Source: Xestospongia muta (taxonomy: Eukaryota > Porifera > Demospongiae > Haplosclerida > Petrosiidae). From it: a stretch of 64,000 bases of DNA. Positions 48,630 through 60,514 of this stretch are shown one piece after another. How positions within the stretch are numbered: the stretch's first letter is position 1; every line of letters starts with the position of its first letter. A program made the translations under genes and the position numbers. The stretch covers positions 6,396,118 to 6,460,117 of the forward strand of contig OY848917.1 of the NCBI GenBank assembly GCA_963693285.1, read 5' to 3'. The notes below the pieces were generated by a model. That model saw only the letters and a program-made list of their open reading frames with translations, was not told the DNA's origin and did no database searches.

Positions 48630-49125
48630 GCCTCATCTGTAAACAAAACAGTAATACAAAAGATAATTGGAACATTGTACCATATACTGATATTAACATT
48701 GGAGTTCAAGTCCATGGTAAAAAGCCTAAAGCAATTAGTGCACTTGCAGCTGGTATGACAGTTATCTTTAGTCAAGGAATCTACAGTGCTAATGTACTCT
48801 TGTTAAATGGAGATTGGGATGAAGATATAGGTGGTGTCTTTGATGGTTTAGCAATTATTTTTAGTAATGCACCAGTTGGAAATACTTCTGTTAAGTAATA
48901 AGCTATAAATTTCATCATAATCTATATCATGGAAATATTGACCTATTTAGAATAGGTTGTATGGATACTACAACTTTTAATGATAAAAGTACCCATCATA
49001 CATCATGGGATATATTAACTATATCAGATAGTAAAATTACTGATAGTCCTAATGGTTTTCATTATGCTAATAATGATTTTAACTCTTATATTACTTCAAA
49101 TCATTATAATCACTCAACTATAATG
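48630..49125 (+). pseudogene. Inverted relic of the receptor-like family (ectodomain fragment)
   Basis: On the + strand, opposite to the intact genes, it reads VNKTVIQK, then after a frameshift NIVPYTDINIGVQVHG, KPKAISALAAGMTVIFSQG and GVFDGLAIIFSNAPVGNTSV. A stop follows, then further frames. This corresponds to about residues 221-382 of the intact proteins. It is dead and truncated at both ends. Confidence 0.85.
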
Positions 49126-51200
49126 ATAAACAACAACATGAAAGCCATTTTGAAATGTATATATACACAACAAACAGTAGAATCAATACTTACATATTAA
49201 TTTAACACAGATATAATAGTTGTCATTTACATATAATAATGACAATTATTACATTGTACAATGACTAAACAATTTAAGACACATAACAGTAATCAAATGT
49301 ATATCATTGATAAGTTTATATTAAATGTCATCCTGTATTGCATGTATAGAATATCATGTTTATTGTAAAATGATCATTTATTAATTTTCAAACCAAGAAT
49401 TGAAATAAGAGAAATTTATTTTATAAACCTGTCATATAACTATTGTAAGTACACGTTCACATAAATTAAATCCATGTTTATTTTAGTATCAAAACTATAA
49501 CAGATTACATCTACAGAACACTTAGATCATAATCATTTACTACTTGGCAAATCTTCCTTTTTGTCATTCAATATTGTTGATGTTTCTGTCTTCATTTCTA
49601 ACAGATATTATCACAAGTAAACATACTATATTTTCATAGAATAAAGGTAAGCTGTCAATAAATCAATAAAGTGGTGTTTATTCAACTAAAATACTTGTTG
49701 GAATTTTTAAAATTTGTTCAAACAGAAATGTTTACTTTAAAACCAGAACTTCAGTCTCTGACATATAGTCTGGTTGATCCTATTGAGAGTTCCTCTTGAT
49801 TAAACTGGTTACTTCTTATAAGTGACAAAAGTGTAAACATTGATAGTCTGGTCTTATGAGTACTATGAGAGTTGGTGGTTTCTAGGTCAGATCTATATTA
49901 TAGATATGAGGATAGCATCATGTCAATTGTAGAATATTTTGTGGAGTATTGTCATTATAAAAATCAGAGGCAACATTAGAGTGTTGAAATGGAGGATAAC
50001 ATTGTCTCCATCAATGTCTTATGCCAATTTGGTTTGATGTAAGTATTACCATCTATATATATATATATCAGTTAGCTATTGCAACAAAAGTCCCATGACA
50101 GTATTTTGCTAACAACTGTCCATTATCACAGTATTTTAAGCAAATGTTTGATCTTATTTTGTATTAAGGACGTAAACAGTAACAGGTTGTCAACAAGGTA
50201 ACATGTTAGTAAAATAACATTAAAGCCATTTGAAAGTGTACACAAACAGTTGTTACATGTTGTTTACTGATAAGTCTACATTATTCCAGAATATTCCACA
50301 CAACAATACACAGTATATACAGTTAAACGTAATATATACAATTAAACCTAATAGTACAAAGTGTAAATATTAAAAGATTAAGTGGAAAACAACAAAAAAA
50401 TATAAAGTGTTGTGAACATTCTAGCAGTCTCTACTTGTCTGCTATATTAATTAGCTATTAAACACACACATATATATATCCACTCAGTATTTCAAATTGA
50501 CTATAGCTATTAGTATGGTCTATTACTACATCTACAATATAATACAATTCTATAGATGAAAATAACTTATTCTTACCGTTATATCTCTTGTCATTATCAT
50601 TCCTACTATCTCCACTCCATCAAGATGTATATGTCATGTGTAAAAGTATCTATTTGCTTATTTAGAGGAAGAGATTTCATTGTAAAGTTTTATGGCCTTA
50701 CTACTAATTATTAGAAAAAATTCAATTCCAAAGATAAAAATAACTTGTTCTTACTTTCATACACATCTCTCATGACTCCACTCTCTTCAATTGTCATGCG
50801 TAAACCACGCCTATTTTTGGAGGAAGAATTTTCATTCCAAAGTTTTGTGGGTGTGGATACATATGCACGCGCTTTTGATTGAATATTTCTTTATTTTATA
50901 GGCCTCGCCCTAGTTCCTTTGGACAATGTACAACTTTTAACAACTTTGCTACTTACATTCTTTATATTGACAACATTATTGCAAGATTAATAATAAATAC
51001 AAAACGTTATATTTAACACAATATATAGACATCTGTACTGGTTATACATGACGTTGTATTCTTTTTACAAAATAATGCTCTTTTGTTAATCTCTTAGGAG
51101 CTCTTATTTGGACTGATCATTGATGTTCTTTATAGGATATCTCAAAACTGATGCTTTTGACTGGATGTTCTAGCTAGCTCTTATATACTTAGACCAATGT
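49126..51200. repeat. Cluster intergenic repeat, copy 2
   Basis: Matches 46560-48194 in its left part and 57490-59540 along its whole length. It includes an older promoter-like module at 50056-50190. At 51200, after CCAATGTTCTT, it joins directly to the 3' flank repeat (CATACATTGAGAGG), marking a duplication junction. No gene seen. Confidence 0.85.
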
Positions 51201-51207
51201 TCTTCAT

Positions 51208-52882
51208 ACATTGAGAGGATATCTGTCCTACACTAATAATATCTGGAGTTAGTAACACTAAAAACAAGAAAACTGGCATAGTAACTAGTTTATTGATTGA
51301 TTATTAACTGTTTAAAACTGAAGTTTTTCTAATATAGTTACATTATGTCAGTATTTCACTGTTATATAATGTATCATGTACTATAATGATATTTAGTGGT
51401 ATGTACAAGTTTAATGGAGCATTATCTACTGATCAGTACCCTTATTGAAGTGTTGGCAGGACAGATCAGATTAAATGAAAATATGGAAGAATGAAAAGAT
51501 GAACAGATGTGCCAAGAATGGATGAATTAATAGACAGATGGATGTATATAGTCAATAATAACCTTTATTGATCTTATTTCTTTTTACACAAATATACACA
51601 GATATATTATGATTTAAGAGTCAGTCAAGTCCACACTGTTCACATAGTGTGATAATGTAATTACAAAACATTAAAATTTGTTGCAACTGTATCATAATAA
51701 TTGTTAATATGATAAACTTTAACTAAACAAATATATCAGGTAACATAAATAAACAGCAGTATCTATCTGCATGTAGTATTTAGCTGTGATGGATCATCAT
51801 TTTAGTAATTATGAGGGGTCATGGTCTTTCCATAGCCACTAATGAATTGAATAACAATTTTATTTTAATAGACCATCATTATAAAGACCATTTAGATTAG
51901 AACCACCTAAATATATAATAAATACAAAACCACAAACCACTTTTGAAAGATATGTCACTATTAACACTACACCATCATTATCTCCTTCTTTGGTGTAAAC
52001 TTTATTCCAATATGTACACTCTTACTATCTGAAGTATTACCTGAATGACCATAAACTGTTACAATATGGTTCATTGTACTGTTTTCAACACTAAAACATA
52101 AGTTTTTTATTTTAAATTTTCTATCATTCAAAGCTTTCCAAGTCAATTTTTGGAGAAATATTAGTCAGATAATATACTTTACCAATCTTAGCCAAGATTC
52201 TCCAATTAGATTACCAAAACGTTTCTGATAATCAGTCCAATTACAATAAAAGTTAATGGAACCATTTTGTCTCTTTTCATTGCCATTAGTCTCCATATCA
52301 AAGTAGACCTAGTAGAGTATGGAATAAGAAACTATGACAAAGACAGATGTCAATTCACAATTATTGAACACACTAAGTATTCACTATTAGTGCACATTCA
52401 TTTATTGCTGTAGTGATGGATCACCTCTAATGTTACTATATTCATTATCACAATTACTTTTTCTACATCTCTTATATAATTAGCTATGATATACATGTAT
52501 AGATACAAACATTATGTTTTTTTACTTTCCAGTTCCTTTACATTAGCTTTTGCTTTTGACATTATTTCCTTAATTTAATAATCTGTCAATACTCACATTA
52601 TCCAAATTTGTTGGTTGTTTCATGTGGTAAGATAACAGAAATTTATGTATACGTTATATTCATGATTGTTATATAAACATGCCAATAGTTAATCCAAAAC
52701 AAGTATTTGTTAACAGTTAAATCAAATGCTATAATCAAAATAAAACAACATTAATGAAAGTGTCATTTTCAAAAACTACCAAATAATGACAACATAAACA
52801 ATTTATTAAAATAAATAAAATGTAAGAAGGATCTTAATCATTTGAAATAACTTCCTCTACTCAAATCATTTTAAATCTCCTG
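51208..52882. repeat. Duplicated 3' flank of receptor-like gene 2
   Basis: Second copy of 40850-42578. Contains fibrinogen-domain remnant 3 and, at 52802-52807, the minus-strand AATAAA for gene 2. Confidence 0.85.
51866..52308 (-). pseudogene. Fibrinogen-related domain remnant 3
   Basis: Slightly better preserved than remnant 2. Behind CTACTAG the frame reads VYFDMETNGNEKRQNGSINF without a stop, then DYQKRFGNLIGESWLRL ending at a GTAAAG donor-like site. Later pieces read WKALNDRKFKIKNLCFSVEN, NHIVTVYGHSGNTSDS, YTKEGDNDGVVLIVTY and GGSNLNGLYNDG. The WWYNNC core is replaced by CGFVFIIY. It could be exons of a diverged gene with short introns, but no 5' part or signal peptide was found, so a remnant is more likely. 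Confidence 0.7.
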
Positions 52883-55800
52883 TTACCATTCTTCATACTG
52901 AAAAGAGTCATCATCTCTTAGTTGTGGCATCAGATCTCTTTGTGATCTATCTCTTCTCTTTCTAACAATTGTCTTGATATTCTTGCAGATACCATTTCTA
53001 AATAGATAATGTGTACATTTTCTGATATAATAAGAATGACTCATTGATAAATAACTATGATATAACAGGATGACAAAGAATGTGGCAAAGCTGAGAACAA
53101 TCATAATTGTTGTTACTATTGAGGTAGTAGTATCTGATGAGCTGTAACTGAGATATGTAATAAAATGAAACACAAGGAGTACCATAAACCACAAGTCCAG
53201 TATATTCAAGATCCTACTCTTAAATGGTAAGAACACACCTTCTGCTAAAGTAAATGAAGCCAATATAATAAGTGACAGTACAAGCTGTAGTGTCATGTTA
53301 CTACCTTGAAGAGCAGCATTTACAATGTAGACAAGAGACAAAACTATTAACCTTAAACCAAACCAGTATCTCAAATTGTCTTTGTAAGGTCCATGAATAG
53401 CATCAATAAATGGACGAACGTATCTGGCAATGAAACGATTTCTTAACATTTTAACCCCAAACAATCCAACCAATGTAAAAGGTACAATGAAGAGAGATAT
53501 AACTACAATACTAACACATATTAAAACAATGTGGAAAGGATTCTGACCATATAGTACACTGCCATCGTAAAACCAGACCAATAGTTCACCAGAACTATTA
53601 GTGCTATTATAATAAATGTGTGCTGGTGTGAGAACAAGAAATGAGATAGATAAAAGATCTGAGTAGGAGATGTACATCAATGTTACAAGTACTTGTACAG
53701 AGGATCCAACTATAAGGTTAGCAATCCTGGTAGAACATCGACTTAAGAGGACAATGACAGCAACCATTATGCAAAAATAAAATGGGAAAAAGTATGTAAT
53801 AGCAGTCTTCTCAAGCTCATTAAGATTTTTTGTTATACACACAGGTATTTTCCATTGATATTTGATAGAAGTAAGAAAAAACACCATATATTGTAAAACC
53901 TTGTTCTTCATGACCATTTCGTAAGATGGTATAGCATATGGCCATATAATATTTAGCCAAAATATAAAGCCTCCAAGTGTACCCAAATCAATTGTCAATC
54001 TCAAACTAAACAACACTAATACATACACTATACCACCTAGTATACCAAATGATATAGCAAGTACAGAATGTAGTGTAATAGAACACTGGTAACAATCAGT
54101 GCTCCCTAAGATAATACTGTAACCCTCTTTACATTGACCACATAGCCATCCTATACGATTCCCTCTACACATAATATCAGGTTGTGTTATATTAATAGTT
54201 GTATTTGGTAGACAGTATCCAGGAGGACAGTGTTTAGTATAACCAATAATCGTTCCATTATCTACAACACCAAGCCACGATTGAGATGGAATATTAATTG
54301 TTGATGTATCAATGTTGCATTGTGTGATTCCACACTGTTTTAGAAATGAGCTACATACACATGCTTTGCTGTCACTACTGTATATAAATCCTGGTGGACA
54401 ACGTTTTGAAATAAGTGTAACTTTTGTTGTAGGAATATATCCCAAGACCTCAAAGTGTAAATACATTATACCACTAATGCTTTCTGAAAATATTGCAAAA
54501 TGTAAAGCTGTACAGCTGTTGCTGTAGACAGTTTGAATTTGTTGTGTAACAGGTAGCAGATATGTTATATCACCTGATAATCTATGATTATTGCTTTTCA
54601 TCAATTTAGTCATCCTGGCAAAAATTTGAGCATAAGTTGGAATATTATTCAGATCATAAGCTCTCAAACCAATTGTTATGGTTTCACCAGGATACACTTT
54701 GATCTGGTCAGTATTGTTATCACAGTTATTAAGACTACAATGATAAGTGCGAACCGGTACTGAAGATATTTCATCAAGTCCATTATTGTTTTTTCCTTCA
54801 AAGTGAAACAACCTTTGGTATATAACACTGGAATTTACTTCTTTTAAGTACAACTGTTGACAGTCATACAATGGAGACATATAGATGGAATTTCCTGCCA
54901 ATTTAGCAGTGTTATTTTTAAAAATGAAGGTAGCATTTAATTGGGAAATGTTCTGACTTACTATTTGAATAGCACATAGTGGGTTGGTTATGGGGAGATT
55001 TCTATCCATATGTGAGTAAATTGCACCACCATAAAAAGAAGCATAATTGTTAACAAAAGATGTATTAGTTGATTCATGAATAAAGAGATGAGATAATGAA
55101 TCAAGTCGAATAGCAGCTCCATGACTTGCTTTGTTATCAAAAAAGGATGAGGAACCATTCAAATGAATGTCACTGTTGTATGCTTGAATAGCTGAGCCTG
55201 TTATATACATGAAATCATTACTTTTTCCATTGATGTAAACAGATTTTGTGTTGACAAAAACCAATTTGCCAGAATTTAGAGCTGTGTTTACAGATTTGAT
55301 CCAATATAACTGATTTAATTTCAGAGATTGCAAAATTACATTCAAAGTTTTGCTTTTTTTCGATTCTGAGAGAATGAATGGATTCCTTACTCCAATGTAA
55401 CTTTGAGTATAATATAAATGTTCTAGGTGTATTGTAAGATTAATTAGCTCAGTAGTTGAGGTAATTATATGAATAATTGAATGATTGTATTGATTTGAAG
55501 TAATGTAAGGGTTAAAATCATTATTAGTAGGAAAATATCCATTATACCTATCAGTAATGTCACTACCTGAAATAGTTAATATATCCCATGGTGTATGATG
55601 GGTATTTTTAACATTGAAAGTTGTAGTGACTACGCAACCTATTCTAAATGTGTCAAGTGTGCCATTAAATAAATTATGGTTAAAATTGGAGCTAGTAACT
55701 GTAACAGAAGTATTTCCAACTGGTGCATCACTGAATATAATTGCTAAACCATCAAATACACCACCTACATCACCATCCCAATGTCCATGTGACAATACTA

Positions 55801-56620
55801 CATTAGCACTGAAGTTTCCTTGACTAAAGATGACTGTCATACCAGCTGCAAATGCACTAATTGCTTTAGGCTCTTTACCATCAACTTGAGCTGCAATGTT
55901 AATATCAGTATATGGTACAATGTTGTAATTACCTTTTATTACTGTCTTGTTTACAAGCACATGTGCTACTAATTCTCCTACTCTTTTGTCAAAATTACTA
56001 AAGTACAATATAAGTCCAGATCCACCACAACTAGTAAGCACTTTTTTAGAACACTGAGCAGTACCAGATGTAAAAGTGATGTTGATATTTTTAAGGGTAA
56101 TATTGTTATTGATATTAATTAAAAGAATAGCAAAACCATAATAGTTGTTAATGTTAACTCCAAACATCATGATATGAGAGGAATAACTGGCAAAAAATGT
56201 AACTGACTGACCCTCATGAAAATAGAAAGCTGTATCATTAGGATATAGAGTACTAGTTGATGGCATAGGTCCTCCACACTGTGTTATATGTACATTTTTA
56301 ATCATCAACCCACTAACATTATAAAACCCAAAGCCAACAGATTCATAACTATTATTATAATGTCTACAAGTGATAATAGCAGGAGTTTTTGATGTACTGC
56401 ATAAAATAATATTTGATATATTACTCACCAAACAAAACGAACTTGAGAACAGAATGTGGCTCACATTAGAAGAGAGGAGTAGCTGAGTGTCTGTTAGAAG
56501 AGGATGATCTGGATCACAGAGGTATTTGCTTAGATCACCAGGTTTTTGTAGTAAATGAATATGAGACAGATTTAATGCTGAACAGGACACAAGAAAGAGT
56601 AATAACAGCACAAAAACCAT
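52883..56620 (-). CDS. Receptor-like gene 2: paralogue of gene 1
   Basis: 1245 residues, exactly the length of gene 1 with no internal indel, intronless, about 88% identical by hand count. Same signal peptide (MVFVLLLLFLVSC), beta-helix-like ectodomain, Cys-rich stalk, about nine membrane helices and tail ending DDDSFQYEEW. The frame is open 27 codons further upstream (to 56701). That upstream ATG lies just beside the degenerate TATA element, and gene 1 shares the DNA but cannot use it, so the downstream ATG at 56620 is preferred. Changes are dense in residues 1-500 (about 92 by count), few in 501-700 (about 10), and cluster again in the cytosolic tail (about 1361-1385 nt-equivalent region before DDDSF). 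Membrane receptor or channel-like role is inferred; function unknown. Confidence 0.9.
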   Translation of the reverse strand: MVFVLLLLFLVSCSALNLSHIHLLQKPGDLSKYLCDPDHPLLTDTQLLLSSNVSHILFSSSFCLVSNISNIILCSTSKTPAIITCRHYNNSYESVGFGFYNVSGLMIKNVHITQCGGPMPSTSTLYPNDTAFYFHEGQSVTFFASYSSHIMMFGVNINNYYGFAILLININNNITLKNINITFTSGTAQCSKKVLTSCGGSGLILYFSNFDKRVGELVAHVLVNKTVIKGNYNIVPYTDINIAAQVDGKEPKAISAFAAGMTVIFSQGNFSANVVLSHGHWDGDVGGVFDGLAIIFSDAPVGNTSVTVTSSNFNHNLFNGTLDTFRIGCVVTTTFNVKNTHHTPWDILTISGSDITDRYNGYFPTNNDFNPYITSNQYNHSIIHIITSTTELINLTIHLEHLYYTQSYIGVRNPFILSESKKSKTLNVILQSLKLNQLYWIKSVNTALNSGKLVFVNTKSVYINGKSNDFMYITGSAIQAYNSDIHLNGSSSFFDNKASHGAAIRLDSLSHLFIHESTNTSFVNNYASFYGGAIYSHMDRNLPITNPLCAIQIVSQNISQLNATFIFKNNTAKLAGNSIYMSPLYDCQQLYLKEVNSSVIYQRLFHFEGKNNNGLDEISSVPVRTYHCSLNNCDNNTDQIKVYPGETITIGLRAYDLNNIPTYAQIFARMTKLMKSNNHRLSGDITYLLPVTQQIQTVYSNSCTALHFAIFSESISGIMYLHFEVLGYIPTTKVTLISKRCPPGFIYSSDSKACVCSSFLKQCGITQCNIDTSTINIPSQSWLGVVDNGTIIGYTKHCPPGYCLPNTTINITQPDIMCRGNRIGWLCGQCKEGYSIILGSTDCYQCSITLHSVLAISFGILGGIVYVLVLFSLRLTIDLGTLGGFIFWLNIIWPYAIPSYEMVMKNKVLQYMVFFLTSIKYQWKIPVCITKNLNELEKTAITYFFPFYFCIMVAVIVLLSRCSTRIANLIVGSSVQVLVTLMYISYSDLLSISFLVLTPAHIYYNSTNSSGELLVWFYDGSVLYGQNPFHIVLICVSIVVISLFIVPFTLVGLFGVKMLRNRFIARYVRPFIDAIHGPYKDNLRYWFGLRLIVLSLVYIVNAALQGSNMTLQLVLSLIILASFTLAEGVFLPFKSRILNILDLWFMVLLVFHFITYLSYSSSDTTTSIVTTIMIVLSFATFFVILLYHSYLSMSHSYYIRKCTHYLFRNGICKNIKTIVRKRRDRSQRDLMPQLRDDDSFQYEEW

Positions 56621-57237
56621 AGTCTTATTTGAGTGTGAATAGCTGATTAGTTTCTGAAAGTCTTGTCTCGTGTCTATTTGTTTACATGTAAGAAGTATCA
56701 TCTATTTATTTAAGTTGGATACTATAACAAATGTCTCATGACATCCTTTTGTAAGCAACTATCCATTATGACAGTATTTTAAGCTAATTTCGATGCTATT
56801 TTATATTGATGATGTAATTATCAACAGTTTATCAACAGGCCAGCTTAGGTAAAGAGCATTAAACCATTTTCAATGGTACACATACACAACAAACAGTAGA
56901 ATTGAGTTACATACTAATTAAACACATAATAGTAATAATACAATAGTTGTCACTTATATATAATAATGACAATTATTACATTGTACAACAACTAAACAAT
57001 TTAAGACACATAACAGCAATCAAATGTACATCAATGATAAGTTTATATTAAATGTCATCCTGTATTGTATGTATAGAATATCATAGTTATTGTAAAGTGA
57101 TCATTTATTGATTTTCAAACCAAGAAGGAGGAACAAGAGAAATTTATTATAAAGTTGTCATATAAACTATTGTAAGTACATGTGCATGTAAATTAAACCC
57201 ATGTTTACTTTAGTATCAAAACTATAACAGATTACAT
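56621..57237 (-). promoter_or_regulatory. Promoter and upstream region of receptor-like gene 2
   Basis: Equivalent of the gene 1 promoter. The TATA element is weaker (TTAAATAAATA near 56702-56712). The AACAAA..GTCTCATGACAT and CAACTATCCATTAT modules follow, then a partial copy of the cluster intergenic repeat that stops abruptly at about 57237 within AACAGATTACATC. Confidence 0.65.
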
Positions 57238-57470
57238 CTTATTAGTCTTATTTGTGCTAGACTATTTGAGTATGAAGAGCTGAATAGCTTCTGATAGTCT
57301 TGTTTCGTGTCTATCTGTTTAGATGTAATCAGTATCATCTATTTATACATTTATAAGTTGGATGTTATAACAAAAGTCCCATGACATCATTATTTAAGCA
57401 ACTATCCATTATGACAGTATTTTAAGCTAATTTTGATGTTATTTTATATTAGTGATGTCAACATTAACAG
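57238..57470 (-). promoter_or_regulatory. Orphan promoter and 5'UTR of a deleted receptor-like gene
   Basis: The sequence from TCTTATTTGTGCTAG through the TATA-like region (about 57343-57360) and the AACAAAAGTCCCATGACATC module matches the 5'UTR and promoter of gene 1 (46316-46540). Where the start codon should be, the sequence jumps directly into the intergenic repeat. The whole coding body is gone. Confidence 0.8.
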
Positions 57471-59540
57471 TTTGTCATTAGAGAAGCTTGATAAGACAAT
57501 AACATGAAAGTCATTTTGAAACGTATATATACACAACAAACAGTAGAATCAATGCTATACATACTAATTTAACACAAATATAATAGTTCTCACTTACATA
57601 TAATAATGGGAATTATTACATTGTATAACAACTAAATAATTAAAGACACATAACAGTAATCAAATGTATATCATTGATAAGTTTATATTCAATAACATCC
57701 TGTATTGTATGTATAGAATATCATGTTTTATTGTAAAGTGATCATTTATTAATTTTCAAACCAAGAAGGAGGAACAACAGAAATTTATTATAAACCTGTC
57801 ATATAACTATTGTAAGTACACATCTTCACATAAATTAAATCCATGTTTATTTTAGTATCAAAACTATAACAGATTACATCTACAGAACACTTAGATCATA
57901 ATCATTTATTACTTGGCAACTCTTCTTGTTTGTCAATTAATGTTGTTGATGTTTTTGACTAAATTGCTAACAGACATTATCAGAAGTAAACATACTATGT
58001 TTTCATAGAAGAAAGGTAAACTGTCAATAAATCAATAGAGTGGTGTTTATTCAACTAAAATACTTGTTGGAATTTTTAAAATTTGTTCAAACAGAAATGT
58101 TTACTTTAAAACCATAAATTTGTGACAGTCTATGACAAACAGTCTGGTGGATCCTCTTGAGAGTTCCTTTTGGTCAAACTGGTTACTTCTTATAAGTAAT
58201 AAAAGTGGAAACATTGATGGTTTGGTCTTATGAGTACTATGAGAGTTGGTGGATTCTTGGTCAGATCTATATTATAGATATGAGGATAACATCATATCAC
58301 AGAGTATTGTCATTATAAAACTCAGAGGCAACATTATAGTGTTGAAATGGAGGATAACATTGTCTCCATCAATGTCTTATACCAATTTGGTTTGATGTAA
58401 GTATTACCATCTATATATATCAGTTAGCTATTGCAACAAAAGTCCCATGATAGTATTTTGCTAACAACTGTCCATTATCACAGTATTTTAAGCAACCTTT
58501 TGATGTTATTTAGTATTAAGGATGTAAACATTAACAGGTTGTTAACATGGTAACATATTAGTAAAATAACATTAGAGCCATTTGGAAGTGTACACAAACA
58601 GTTGTTACATGTTGTTTACTGATAAGTCTACATTATTCCAGAATATTCCACACAACAATACACAGGATATACAGTTAAACGTAATATATACAATTAAACT
58701 TAATAGTACAAAGTGTAAATATTAAAAGATTAAGTGGAAAACAAAAAAAAATATAAAGTGTTGTGAACATTCTAGCAGTCTCTACTAGTCTGCTATATTA
58801 ATTAGCTATTAAGCACATATATATCCACTCAGTATATCAAGTTCACTATAGCTATTGGTATGGTCTATTACTACATCTACAATATAATACAATTCTATTG
58901 ATGAAAATAACTTATTCTTACCGTTATATCTCTTGTCATTATCATTCCAACTATCTCCACTCCATCAAGATGTATATGTCATGTGTAAAAGTATCTATTT
59001 ACTTATTTAGAGGAAGAGATTTCATTGTAAAGTTTTATGGCCTTACTACTAATTATGCAAAAAATTCAATTCTAAAGATAAAAATAACTTGTTCTTACTT
59101 TCATACACATCTCTCATAAAATAACTCTCTTCAATTGTCATGTGTAAACCACGCCTATTTTTGGAGGAAGAATTTTCATTCCAAAGTATAGTGGGTGTGG
59201 ATTCATATGCACGCGCTTTTGATTGAATATTTCTTTATTTTATAAGCCTCGCGCTAGTTCCTTTGGACTATGTATAACTTTTAACAACTTTGCTACTTAC
59301 ATTCTTTATATTGACAACATTATTGCAAGATTAATAATAAATACAAAACGTTATATTTGACACAATATTATAGACATCTGTTAATGGTTATACATGACGT
59401 TGTATTCTTTTTACAAAATAACGCTCTTCTGTTCATCTGCTAGGAGCTCTTATTTGGACTGATCATTGATGCTCTTTATAGGATATCTCGAAGCTGATGC
59501 TTTTGACTGGATGATCTAGCTAGCTCTTATATACTTGGAC
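57471..59540. repeat. Cluster intergenic repeat, copy 3
   Basis: Full-length match to 49126-51200, with an older promoter-like module at 58410-58540. A 73-codon + strand frame at 58898 is not conserved in copy 2 (early stop) and is not considered a gene. The similarity ends at CCAATGTTCTT, the same point as the junction at 51200. Confidence 0.85.
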
Positions 59541-60510
59541 CAATGTTCTTAAAAATATGAATTCCTCTCCTACATGGACTCTCTCCTATCTTCTTTTCAT
59601 TCTTATTTCCCTCTATTCTTTATATTTATTAGTTAGATTACCTTTCCTTGTTTGTTGGATCACCTTATCTTTGGAAGAAGACCTCTAACTATTTAGTTCA
59701 GTAAATCGTCCTTTTTTTGTTTAATTTCTGTCATTTTCATTGTTTTTGATTTTTACAATTTCAAGTTCAAATTCATTCACTAATTAATTTTTTTCTTTTT
59801 CTACAGGACTTAATTATATTCTTATCTTGATGTTATAGAAACTCTCACTTGGATTGATGTTCTCAACCAAATTTCTTACTATTATGTTGTTGGAATTATC
59901 TATGTGTCTAAAGATAAGTCACTCTCCAGCTCATTGGACTATCCTGTATTTCTTCCAGACTTTTTACCTCTCCTTTTTATTTTTATTTTTTTAAATTTAG
60001 AGTGGCTCTAGTGGAAATGGTGAGGATCTCTCACATGCACAAATTTTTAGCAGTCAGTTAATCACTTATTCCTCTTTTTCTTCAGCCAGTCTGTCATTAC
60101 CTCTTCTTCCATCTAATGAGCAGTGGCTAGCTAGTGCTTACAATTGTTTTGTGCTTCTTTTTATTTTGCACACGTGATTATTAATAAGAGTTTGTCTTTG
60201 TCATGCATCAGATAATCTATATGTGATTGTGTATGCATCTATGTTTGGCACAATCATTTCTCTTTTTCTTTCCAATTTACATTGTTGCATAACAATAATG
60301 ATCAAATCAGTGAAAGAAAATCTTATAATTAGTATGTGGCAGATTATAATTAATAAAATCTATGATATGAAGCTTGCATTCATTATACTTTAAAGAGAAA
60401 AACAAATTGCTGCTTGTAAATGTTTAAAGAAATTTTATATATTAGATAATCGTATATTAGTTAGAATAAGCTTGTGATAATTTGAAGACCACAGTTATGT
60501 CTAATAATAA
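59541..60510. other. Intergenic, pyrimidine-rich, no gene recognised
   Basis: The + strand is rich in T and C (many CTTTTT and TCTC runs). It has no open frame of interest, no repeat shared with the cluster, and no RNA gene recognised. Confidence 0.6.
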
Positions 60511-60514
60511 TAAC

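Noticed and set aside
56621..56701. 27-codon upstream extension of receptor-like gene 2
   Set aside because: The extra ATG lies beside the TATA-like element, gene 1 has the same DNA without that start in frame, and the downstream ATG opens a proper signal peptide at the same position as gene 1.
58898..59119. 73-codon + strand frame in the cluster intergenic repeat
   Set aside because: The equivalent in copy 2 (about 50570-50760) is interrupted by a stop, so the frame is not conserved.
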